The position numbers and the translations under genes were made by a program. A stretch of 18,712 bases of DNA from positions 1 to 18,712 of the forward strand of contig JAVBLQ010000106.1 in assembly GCA_031553435.1 (NCBI GenBank), read 5' to 3'. Source of the stretch: JAVBLQ01 sp031553435. Its GTDB lineage: Bacteria > Bacteroidota > Bacteroidia > Bacteroidales > Azobacteroidaceae. The notes under the pieces are model-generated. The model was not told the origin of the DNA. It saw only the letters and a list, made by a program, of their open reading frames with translations, and did no database searches. Shown piece by piece: positions 12,587 to 18,712 of the stretch (positions are counted from its first letter, which is position 1; every line of letters starts with the position of its first letter).

Positions 12587-15472
12587 GTGGAAGAAACTCT
12601 AATCATCGTTTTATACAAACACCGCCTGTTCGGATGGAAATTTAATTCATTTGTTGCCCAACAAATTTCCCCTGAAAATTTTCAGCTTCTGGGAGCTCCC
12701 GACAAATCGTTTATTGGAAAAATAAGTCTGGAAGAAAAAGAATTGATTGCTTTGATTGATCAAACTTCAGATAGGTCGTTAATGCGCAACTATTCCAGAG
12801 AAAAAACAACAGTCGATTTTTTGAATAAAGTAACGGAGGATAATATAAAAAAAATGATTCGTCCGGCAATTGAAATATATGCTGCTAAAATAGTTCAATT
12901 GCTTATATCAATGAATTATCCGCTTTATCTCCGCGATGATTTGAATAGTAAATTAATATCCGATGCAAAAAAAATAGAAATACTGCCACATGTAGAGTCA
13001 CCTGTTTTCAATTTTGAAAAAAATGAGGAAGGACTTCGCTATTTTATTACTCTACCAACTGTTAATGGCGATATTTCATTGCGTGGAAAAGAGCAGGTTA
13101 TTCTTGCGGAAAAACCAACTTTAATTGTTCTGGAAAACAAACTCTACCGGATGGAAATTGAAGCAAAAAAATTGACTCCTTTTTATAAAAAAGAGTTTAT
13201 TTTTGTACCTCCATTCTCGGAAAAGACTTATATAAAAGATTTTGTATTAAAAACTTTTTTTAGATACCATGTCAATGTAAAAGGAATCGATGTCGTTCAG
13301 GTTGAGCCCCAAATAAAAGCGGTTCTTTCCGTTGAAAAAGTTTGGAATGGCCGCTTATCTGCTGTATTATCTTTTTATTATGGCGAAGATTGGATAAATC
13401 CGGCCTTGAGTAAAGTAAAGGAAATCTGGTATGAAAAAAATGATTCCGGCTATACAATTTACTGGTATGAAAGAAATACCGAATACGAAGACAGGATGAT
13501 AAAAATGCTGACTTCCAACGGATTGGAACTGACAGATGGTTGCTATCTCTTTTTAGACAGATATTCTCATGCGGCTGATTATGGTTATAATTACGATCTC
13601 GGATTGGTTGAATGGATCAATAGCCATCAGGATGTGTTAAAGGATTTTGAAGTGATTCAAAACGTCGATGAACCTTATTATATTGGAAATGTGAGACTTG
13701 AATCATCATTTGATATGGATATCGATTGGTTTGAAGTCAAAATCAATGTCGTCTTGGGCAATTATACCGTTCCGTTCAGCCGGTTCAGAAAAAATATTTT
13801 GACAGGCGATCGTAGTTATACCTTGCCGGATGGCTCTCTGTTTATTTTACCGGAAGAATGGTTTTCTCAATATAATGAGTTAGCTATGCATGCTGAAGAA
13901 CATGAGGAAAATCTCCGTCTGAAAAAAATCCATTTTAATTTGCTGGATACAATCAAATTAAAAAATAATAAACGAATAAATAAGATTTTGTCTCATGAAA
14001 AAGTGCAAATTCCGGTTTCATTGGAAAAAATTTTGCGACCCTATCAGAAAGAGGGTTTTTATTGGTTAACGCATTTGTATCAAAATCATTTCGGAGGTTG
14101 TTTGGCAGATGATATGGGTTTGGGAAAAACATTGCAAACAATCACCTTACTACAATATCTCTATGCAGGATCCATGTCGAAAAAGGCAACCAATAATAAA
14201 GCTCAATTGTCTTTATTTGAGGAGTTTGAATCTGACCTTCCGGCTTCTTTGATAGTTGTTCCGACCTCTCTGCTACACAATTGGCATAATGAACTCAGTC
14301 GTTTTGCACCGGATTTAAAAATATACATTTATGCCGGAGCCGGTCGTTTGAGAACAAAAGATATAGGTAAAATATTTGACCATTATCAGGTAATAATCAC
14401 TTCTTATGGGGTAGTAAGAAATGACATTGACTTTTTGAAAACTTACGAATTCCATCACCTGATCCTGGATGAAAGTCAGTACATAAAAAATGCTGATTCA
14501 CAAACCTATAAAGCTGTAAAAGGGCTTTTTTCATCTTACAGGTTGACTTTGACCGGAACTCCGATAGAGAATTCACTTTCAGATCTTTGGTCTCAACTTA
14601 ACTTTTTGAATGAAGGACTGTTGGGAACTTATGATTTTTTCCAGAAGTCGTATATTCGTCCCATCGTGAAAGAAGAAAATAAAGAACGGGAACTTGCTTT
14701 ACAAAGAATAATACAACCATTTTTATTACGCCGGACAAAAGAAGAAGTTACACCGGAACTTCCGCCATTAACAGAACAAATCATCTATTGCGACATGAGC
14801 GAAACTCAAAATGATATTTACCAGAAAGAAAAAAATATTTTGAGAAATCGTTTGTTTGAACTGACAAATGAATCACTTGAAAAAAATAAGTTTTATGCCT
14901 TACAAGGGCTTACCAAACTGAGACTTTTGGCCAATCATCCGTCTTTATCATTAACTGATTATCAAGGAGACTCCGGAAAATATGAACAAATCATCATGTT
15001 TTTTGAAACACTGAAATCCGAAGGACATAAAGTGCTGATTTTTTCATCTTTTGTAAAACACTTGAAATTATTGGCAAAAGAATTTGATAAACAATCATGG
15101 AAATATGCTATGCTTACCGGACAAACAAAAAACCGGGAAAGTGAGATCCGCAAATTTGTTGAAAATAAAGATATCAATTGCTTTTTTATTTCGTTAAAAG
15201 CCGGAGGCACAGGACTCAATTTAACCGAAGCCGATTATGTTTTTATAATCGATCCCTGGTGGAATCCGGCAGTTGAGAAGCAAGCCCTGAGTCGCGCCCA
15301 CCGTATCGGACAACAAAAGAGCGTGATGGTTTACCGTTTTATTTCAAGTAGTACGATAGAAGAAAATATTATCCGCTTGCAACAAAAGAAAAGAGAGCTA
15401 TCCGAAACCTTTATTACTTCCGACAACCCATTGGATGTGTTGACGGTTGAAGAAATTCGGAAACTTTTGTAA
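12587..15472 (+). CDS. SNF2-family DEAD/DEAH-box helicase (Swi2/Snf2-like ATPase)
   Basis: A 961-residue cytoplasmic DNA-dependent ATPase. About 450 N-terminal residues form a bacterial SNF2-associated region without a visible zinc or SWIM signature. The motor follows: LADDMGLGKTLQ (Walker A Lys514), the Ia region SLIVVPTSLLHNW, Walker B LILDESQ (Asp628-Glu629, a DESQ variant common in this family), LTLTGTPIEN, then the second RecA lobe with VLIFSSFVKHL, SLKAGGTGLNLT and the arginine-finger motif SRAHRIGQ (Arg903, Arg906). Such proteins move along dsDNA and remodel protein-DNA or transcription complexes, as RapA does, but this is not RapA by domain layout. The start is GTG: an in-frame TAA lies three codons upstream and the next Met is near residue 65. 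It diverges from ssb. Confidence 0.93.
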   Translation: MEETLIIVLYKHRLFGWKFNSFVAQQISPENFQLLGAPDKSFIGKISLEEKELIALIDQTSDRSLMRNYSREKTTVDFLNKVTEDNIKKMIRPAIEIYAAKIVQLLISMNYPLYLRDDLNSKLISDAKKIEILPHVESPVFNFEKNEEGLRYFITLPTVNGDISLRGKEQVILAEKPTLIVLENKLYRMEIEAKKLTPFYKKEFIFVPPFSEKTYIKDFVLKTFFRYHVNVKGIDVVQVEPQIKAVLSVEKVWNGRLSAVLSFYYGEDWINPALSKVKEIWYEKNDSGYTIYWYERNTEYEDRMIKMLTSNGLELTDGCYLFLDRYSHAADYGYNYDLGLVEWINSHQDVLKDFEVIQNVDEPYYIGNVRLESSFDMDIDWFEVKINVVLGNYTVPFSRFRKNILTGDRSYTLPDGSLFILPEEWFSQYNELAMHAEEHEENLRLKKIHFNLLDTIKLKNNKRINKILSHEKVQIPVSLEKILRPYQKEGFYWLTHLYQNHFGGCLADDMGLGKTLQTITLLQYLYAGSMSKKATNNKAQLSLFEEFESDLPASLIVVPTSLLHNWHNELSRFAPDLKIYIYAGAGRLRTKDIGKIFDHYQVIITSYGVVRNDIDFLKTYEFHHLILDESQYIKNADSQTYKAVKGLFSSYRLTLTGTPIENSLSDLWSQLNFLNEGLLGTYDFFQKSYIRPIVKEENKERELALQRIIQPFLLRRTKEEVTPELPPLTEQIIYCDMSETQNDIYQKEKNILRNRLFELTNESLEKNKFYALQGLTKLRLLANHPSLSLTDYQGDSGKYEQIIMFFETLKSEGHKVLIFSSFVKHLKLLAKEFDKQSWKYAMLTGQTKNRESEIRKFVENKDINCFFISLKAGGTGLNLTEADYVFIIDPWWNPAVEKQALSRAHRIGQQKSVMVYRFISSSTIEENIIRLQQKKRELSETFITSDNPLDVLTVEEIRKLL

Positions 15473-15518
15473 TATCTCTCTTTATATCTCATTCAATTTC
15501 AATCATTTTATCTACTTA

Positions 15519-15560
15519 GTCAAATAAACCACCCTTTTTGTCAAATAATACACCCGTTTT
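15519..15560 (+). promoter_or_regulatory. 21-bp tandem direct repeat, AraC-type operator candidate
   Basis: Two contiguous 21-bp units (15519-15539 and 15540-15560) share 18 of 21 bases. Each starts GTCAAATAA, carries CACCC in its middle and ends in TTTT. Two helical turns per unit put both copies on the same DNA face, the arrangement used by AraC-family dimers. It ends 14 bp before the -7 box of the next gene, the right place for an activator site. The HTCS in this window has an AraC-type output domain, but a direct link is unproven. Confidence 0.55.
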
Positions 15561-15574
15561 GAGAATTTGAAAGA

Positions 15575-15582
15575 TACATTTG
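15575..15582 (+). promoter_or_regulatory. -7 box for the secreted 229-residue protein gene
   Basis: TACATTTG matches TAnnTTTG and lies just after the 21-bp repeats. There is no TTTG at 19-21 bp spacing (one lies 13 bp away), which is what an activator-dependent promoter might look like. The leader to the ATG at 15631 would be about 43 bases. Confidence 0.55.
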
Positions 15583-15630
15583 TATCGTGACATTAATTTA
15601 CATTTAATAAACATTAATAAATTTTTTATC

Positions 15631-16320
15631 ATGAGAAAAACATTACTTTTTTTTATCATTATCTTAGGCTTTGTAGCTATTGCAAATGCACAAACTAAAG
15701 AATGGAATTTTACAAGCTTCTCACAGGGAAATATTACTGCAGAATCTACAGTTAATGGATTGACTATTTACCCCAAAACGTCAACGGATACAGGCTCAGA
15801 TGTCGCTATTGATGCTAATAACAAAAGTATGGATGGTTATAGTTTTACTCAGAGACTTAAATTAGGAGGTGCGGGAGCTTTACAAGACGGAACTCTGACT
15901 GCAACAAATCGAGCAGTAAAATTTGATGTGACGGGTGGTGCTGCTATTACAATTTATGGAATGGCTTCAGCTTCTAAACTTGAAACTCCGAGAGTTTTAG
16001 CTGTTACAGATGGAATAAATGAATTAGGAAGTTTGGAGAGTGATGGGAATGCTATTGGTAAAACTGTAATTAACTATTCAGGACCAGCTACATCTATTTA
16101 TATATATTCAAAATCGTCTGGTTTCAATATTTATATGATTAAATTGGAGCCTAAAAATTCAACATCAGTTAAAGATAAAGAAGTTTCTAAAGAAATTTCT
16201 TCCGTAAAATATTATGATCTTACAGGAAAAGAAGTTCCTGCAGAAACAAAAGGATTCATCATCGAAAAAACAACTTATGAAGATGGATCAACAGATACTA
16301 CCAAATCAATTGTTCGATAA
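15631..16320 (+). CDS. Secreted beta-rich protein with type IX-like C-terminal tail
   Basis: A 229-residue exported protein. The signal peptide (about 1-21, ending IANAQ) starts at the ATG at 15631; the open frame reaches back to 15580 but the upstream codons do not form a signal. Residues about 25-180 read as one beta-sandwich-like module (EWNFTSFSQGNITAESTVNG, AVKFDVTGGAAITIYGMASA, ATSIYIYSKSSGFNIYMIKLE), a pattern I associate with Bacteroidetes pectate-lyase-linked and other glycan-associated proteins, but I cannot name the family. The last 45 residues (SSVKYYDLTGKEV, then a GFIIEKTTYEDG stretch) resemble tails attached by type IX secretion or surface sorting. It has no visible catalytic motif, so binding rather than catalysis is likely. 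A 21-bp tandem repeat and -7 box precede it. Confidence 0.75.
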   Translation: MRKTLLFFIIILGFVAIANAQTKEWNFTSFSQGNITAESTVNGLTIYPKTSTDTGSDVAIDANNKSMDGYSFTQRLKLGGAGALQDGTLTATNRAVKFDVTGGAAITIYGMASASKLETPRVLAVTDGINELGSLESDGNAIGKTVINYSGPATSIYIYSKSSGFNIYMIKLEPKNSTSVKDKEVSKEISSVKYYDLTGKEVPAETKGFIIEKTTYEDGSTDTTKSIVR

Positions 16321-16343
16321 GGTTTATTAATGTGTGTGTTGGG

Positions 16344-16370
16344 GGGTAGGGTAAAAGCTACCCTCATTTT
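16344..16370 (+). terminator. Possible terminator after the 229-residue protein
   Basis: AGGGTA (16348-16353) pairs with TACCCT (16359-16364) around a 5-nt loop; an overlapping alternative pairs GGGTAG (16344-16349) with CTACCC (16358-16363). CATTTTCT follows, a short T-rich tail. It lies 23 bp after the stop codon and fits a weak intrinsic terminator. Confidence 0.5.
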
Positions 16371-16426
16371 CTCAGATCCTAATCGATTCGGAGTTTAATT
16401 GTATATCCTTAAAGCTATTATGTAAC

Positions 16427-16492
16427 ATGAAAAAAGCATTCCTTTTTTTATGCACGTTCTTTTCTTGTGCATTTTTTCCGGTATATACCTGA
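16427..16492 (+). CDS. 21-codon signal-peptide-like micro-ORF
   Basis: ATG at 16427 opens MKKAFLFLCTFFSCAFFPV and stops at TGA (16490-16492) after 21 residues. Two lysines followed by an unbroken hydrophobic run with two cysteines is exactly a signal or lipoprotein leader, yet nothing mature follows in this or the other frames. It may be the surviving start of a deleted secreted protein, a tiny membrane peptide, or chance. It lies alone between two secreted-protein genes. Confidence 0.3.
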   Translation: MKKAFLFLCTFFSCAFFPVYT

Positions 16493-16547
16493 ACGCCGGA
16501 TACTTTCGATTTCTATAATCATTAAAAATTTGTTCAATAGAAAAATT

Positions 16548-16569
16548 TCTCTCTTATTTTCAAGAGAGA
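16548..16569. repeat. Perfect 8-bp hairpin upstream of the large secreted protein
   Basis: TCTCTCTT (16548-16555) pairs exactly with AAGAGAGA (16562-16569) around ATTTTC. On the minus strand AAATTTTT follows, which is terminator-like, but no minus-strand gene is near. On the plus strand it would be an upstream or leader hairpin 47 bp before the ATG at 16616. Confidence 0.5.
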
Positions 16570-16615
16570 TAAAAAGTTGATTATTATTTATTCACAATTA
16601 ATATTTTTATTGTAT

Positions 16616-18712
16616 ATGAGAAGATTTACAAAATTTAGTTTGTTATTATTCAGTTTATTACTGATGGGAGTAGTAGGTAGTAAATCTGCTAATGAAGTAA
16701 TATTATTTGACTCTCCTATGTGTTTTTCTGGAGCAACCGCAGCTGCTGCATTGCCTTTAACTACAGTTGGAAATGCAGATATTGGAGGTACAATCTTGAG
16801 TCTTGGTTCTAAGTACGCAGATAGCAGTACTCCAGATAAGGCTGTTGATTATACTAACATTTCTTGTTCTTATATAAGACAAGGAAGTGCTGCAAGTACA
16901 TCTAACCAATATATCAAAATTACACCTAATAAACCATTTTATAATGGTGGGAGAATTACAATTTGGTTAAGTTCAAATGGTTCAGGTAAAACTTTAGGAG
17001 TTTGGCATACTCAGGCTGCAAACGCATCCAATCTCATAGGCACGTACACACCTACAAAATCTAACACTTTATATGAAGCGGTAATTGATATACCAACATC
17101 AGTAACTGGAGCAAAGGATATTTTTATAGGTGCTCAATCCACTTCCTTTTTCATATACAAAGTTTTGATAGAAACAAATATAATGGGTCCATCCATTTCT
17201 TATTCTTCTGGAGATCAAAATGCAATGGGAATGGTAAGTAAAGCTTTAAGTCCGATCGTGCTTACATGGGGAAGTTCTGCAACTGATGCGACTCTTACTT
17301 GGTTAGATGCAGCTGACGGTAATCCGACAACTGCTCCTAGTGATATTGAGGCTGTAAAAAATTCTAATGAAAAAACGATAACAATTTCAGGAACTCCAAC
17401 TTCTGATCGTACTCTTTATTATTCCGTAGTAGCAACTGATGGAACAAACAATTCAGATCCACTATTTGGTTCTATTGCCATAACATCTTATGTAACACCT
17501 GCTCCTAAAATCACATTAACATCAGGTCAAAACAATCAAGCGAAAAAGGCAGGTATGCCTATTACTGATATTGTTTACACCTTAGAAGATGAAGGAACTA
17601 CAGGTGCTTCTGTAGTAGGTTTACCCACAGGTTGGGATGGCGTTTATAATCCAACATCTCACACATATACTATTTCCGGAGTTTTACCAACAGAAGTGAC
17701 ATATCCTACTACATATAACTATACAATTACAGCATCTTCTCTTACAGATTATGTTGGTAGTTCGGTGACTACTACTGGTTCTATTACAGTAAAAGATCCA
17801 AATGCAAAAACAGTTGCTTTTATTTATGACGCAACAACATTTCCCTCTGATCCTGATGGTGTAAAACTATATACTATGTTGAATCAAAATTATGATGTAT
17901 CGGTTTTGGTTGCTCCCAATGTCGCTGCAGACACAGCTGCATTTATGTCAGATTTGTATAATTATGATTTGGTTGTTTTTCATGAAAAAGTAGGAAGTGC
18001 TAATTTGGCTGCTCAACGTTTAGGTTCATATATTGGTAAATTCCCATTTTTGAATACAAAACCTCACATGTATGGTAAAACTAATTGGATTGCCGGAAGT
18101 GGTCAAAACGGAGTATCAGGAGATACTTATGTAAATGTTTTACCTGAATACGCTTCGCATCCAGTTTTTGCAGGAGTACAAGCTGACGAAAATAAGATAA
18201 CAATGGCGGGATCAACAGGTATTATTCGATATGCTACAGGAATTGCAAAAGGAACTACCCTTGCTACTAATAAATCTGGAACAGAAGGAAATGCGTCTAT
18301 TTCTGAAATCAACAATGGTACTATTTCTGATAGCAAAAAATATATGTTAGTTTCTCTTTCTGCAGCAGATGAAAATCTTACAACAGATGGATTGACTGTT
18401 TTGAAAAATGCTTGTGAATATTTGATGAGTACTGATGTATATGCTTATTCAAACATAACGCTGGCCAGCACTTCATCTGAAAATGGTTCTGTTAAAATTA
18501 CTCCGGAATCAGCTGATGGTAAATATTTATTAGGCTCAACTATCACATTGGAAGCAACTCCTGCTGAAGGCTATAAATTTAATAATTGGACTATCGGAGG
18601 TTTATCTTTACGTGCAGATGTTGGAGATGTACTTTCAACAGACAATCCTTTCCAATATACAGTTGATGGAACAATAACTGAAATTAATGCTAATTTCTCT
18701 CCATCAGTGGTT
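16616..18712 (+). CDS. Large secreted multidomain surface protein (partial, 3' end outside window)
   Basis: The frame is open for 699 codons from the ATG at 16616 to the window edge. A signal peptide (about 1-25) leads into a beta-rich module (about 40-192: GRITIWLSSNGSGKTLGVWH, KDIFIGAQSTSFFIYKVLIE) resembling the preceding secreted protein. Two Ig/cadherin-like modules follow (about 195-290 and 295-393; KTITISGTPT, TYTISGVLP). Residues about 397-605 look like an alpha/beta, flavodoxin or ThuA/glutamine-amidotransferase-like fold (KTVAFIYDA, NYDVSVLV, NYDLVVFHEKVG, HPVFAGV), without an obvious catalytic triad. Residues about 608-697 match a divergent InlB B-repeat (SSENGSVKITPESADG, GSTITLEATPAEGYKFNNW). 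This is a cell-surface or secreted protein, probably glycan- or matrix-binding. A C-terminal sorting domain would be expected beyond the window. Confidence 0.8.
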   Translation, partial: MRRFTKFSLLLFSLLLMGVVGSKSANEVILFDSPMCFSGATAAAALPLTTVGNADIGGTILSLGSKYADSSTPDKAVDYTNISCSYIRQGSAASTSNQYIKITPNKPFYNGGRITIWLSSNGSGKTLGVWHTQAANASNLIGTYTPTKSNTLYEAVIDIPTSVTGAKDIFIGAQSTSFFIYKVLIETNIMGPSISYSSGDQNAMGMVSKALSPIVLTWGSSATDATLTWLDAADGNPTTAPSDIEAVKNSNEKTITISGTPTSDRTLYYSVVATDGTNNSDPLFGSIAITSYVTPAPKITLTSGQNNQAKKAGMPITDIVYTLEDEGTTGASVVGLPTGWDGVYNPTSHTYTISGVLPTEVTYPTTYNYTITASSLTDYVGSSVTTTGSITVKDPNAKTVAFIYDATTFPSDPDGVKLYTMLNQNYDVSVLVAPNVAADTAAFMSDLYNYDLVVFHEKVGSANLAAQRLGSYIGKFPFLNTKPHMYGKTNWIAGSGQNGVSGDTYVNVLPEYASHPVFAGVQADENKITMAGSTGIIRYATGIAKGTTLATNKSGTEGNASISEINNGTISDSKKYMLVSLSAADENLTTDGLTVLKNACEYLMSTDVYAYSNITLASTSSENGSVKITPESADGKYLLGSTITLEATPAEGYKFNNWTIGGLSLRADVGDVLSTDNPFQYTVDGTITEINANFSPSVV

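Noticed and set aside
16702..16711. Reverse complement of GTCAAATAAT from the 21-bp operator
   Set aside because: A single half-length copy inside the coding sequence of the large secreted protein; chance is sufficient.

Overview
The window reads as a piece of an AT-rich Bacteroidota chromosome, most likely class Bacteroidia (order Bacteroidales). The evidence is a hybrid two-component system (HTCS) with an N-terminal propeller, an ssb-gldE-gldD gene block, a Bacteroidetes-type tyrosine recombinase remnant, secreted proteins (one with a type IX-like C-terminal tail), and promoters of the Bacteroides form TTTG-N19-21-TAnnTTTG. No rRNA, tRNA or CRISPR array was seen.

Layout. 1-592 has no convincing gene but several short direct and inverted repeats. 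593-3853 is an accessory, decaying segment, all on the minus strand: a GNAT acetyltransferase and a VOC/PhnB-like protein that overlap, a small P-loop kinase-like protein, a nitroreductase pseudogene with both ends but no middle, and a tyrosine recombinase pseudogene with an early nonsense codon and no catalytic C-terminus. 3854-9310 holds the HTCS regulator and, upstream of it on the same strand, a secreted acetyl-xylan-esterase-like alpha/beta hydrolase. 9309-12432 (minus) is ssb-gldE-gldD-4'-phosphopantetheinyl transferase, with overlapping or near-touching genes after ssb and a well-formed promoter ahead of ssb. A SNF2-family helicase (12587-15472, plus) diverges from ssb. 15519-18712 (plus) has a 21-bp tandem repeat ahead of a promoter, a small secreted protein with a type IX-like tail, a 21-codon signal-peptide-like micro-ORF, and the first 699 codons of a large secreted multidomain protein that runs off the window.

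The most unusual structure is a set of short tandem arrays with 7-bp (once 8-bp) units. Unit sequences differ between arrays, but several share one plan: direct heptads followed by inverted heptads. They lie at 3868-3971, 4079-4106, 8193-8311, 9211-9238, 9285-9308 and 11867-11930. Four of them touch or overlap the stop codon of a minus-strand gene. They resemble in form the heptameric short tandem repeats known from cyanobacteria; I know of no assigned function here.

Working model (inference): the HTCS senses a glycan-derived ligand in the periplasm and may control the esterase and perhaps a distant locus. The ssb-gld block is housekeeping and envelope biogenesis. The two secreted proteins at the right end share a similar beta-rich N-terminal module and probably act at the cell surface.
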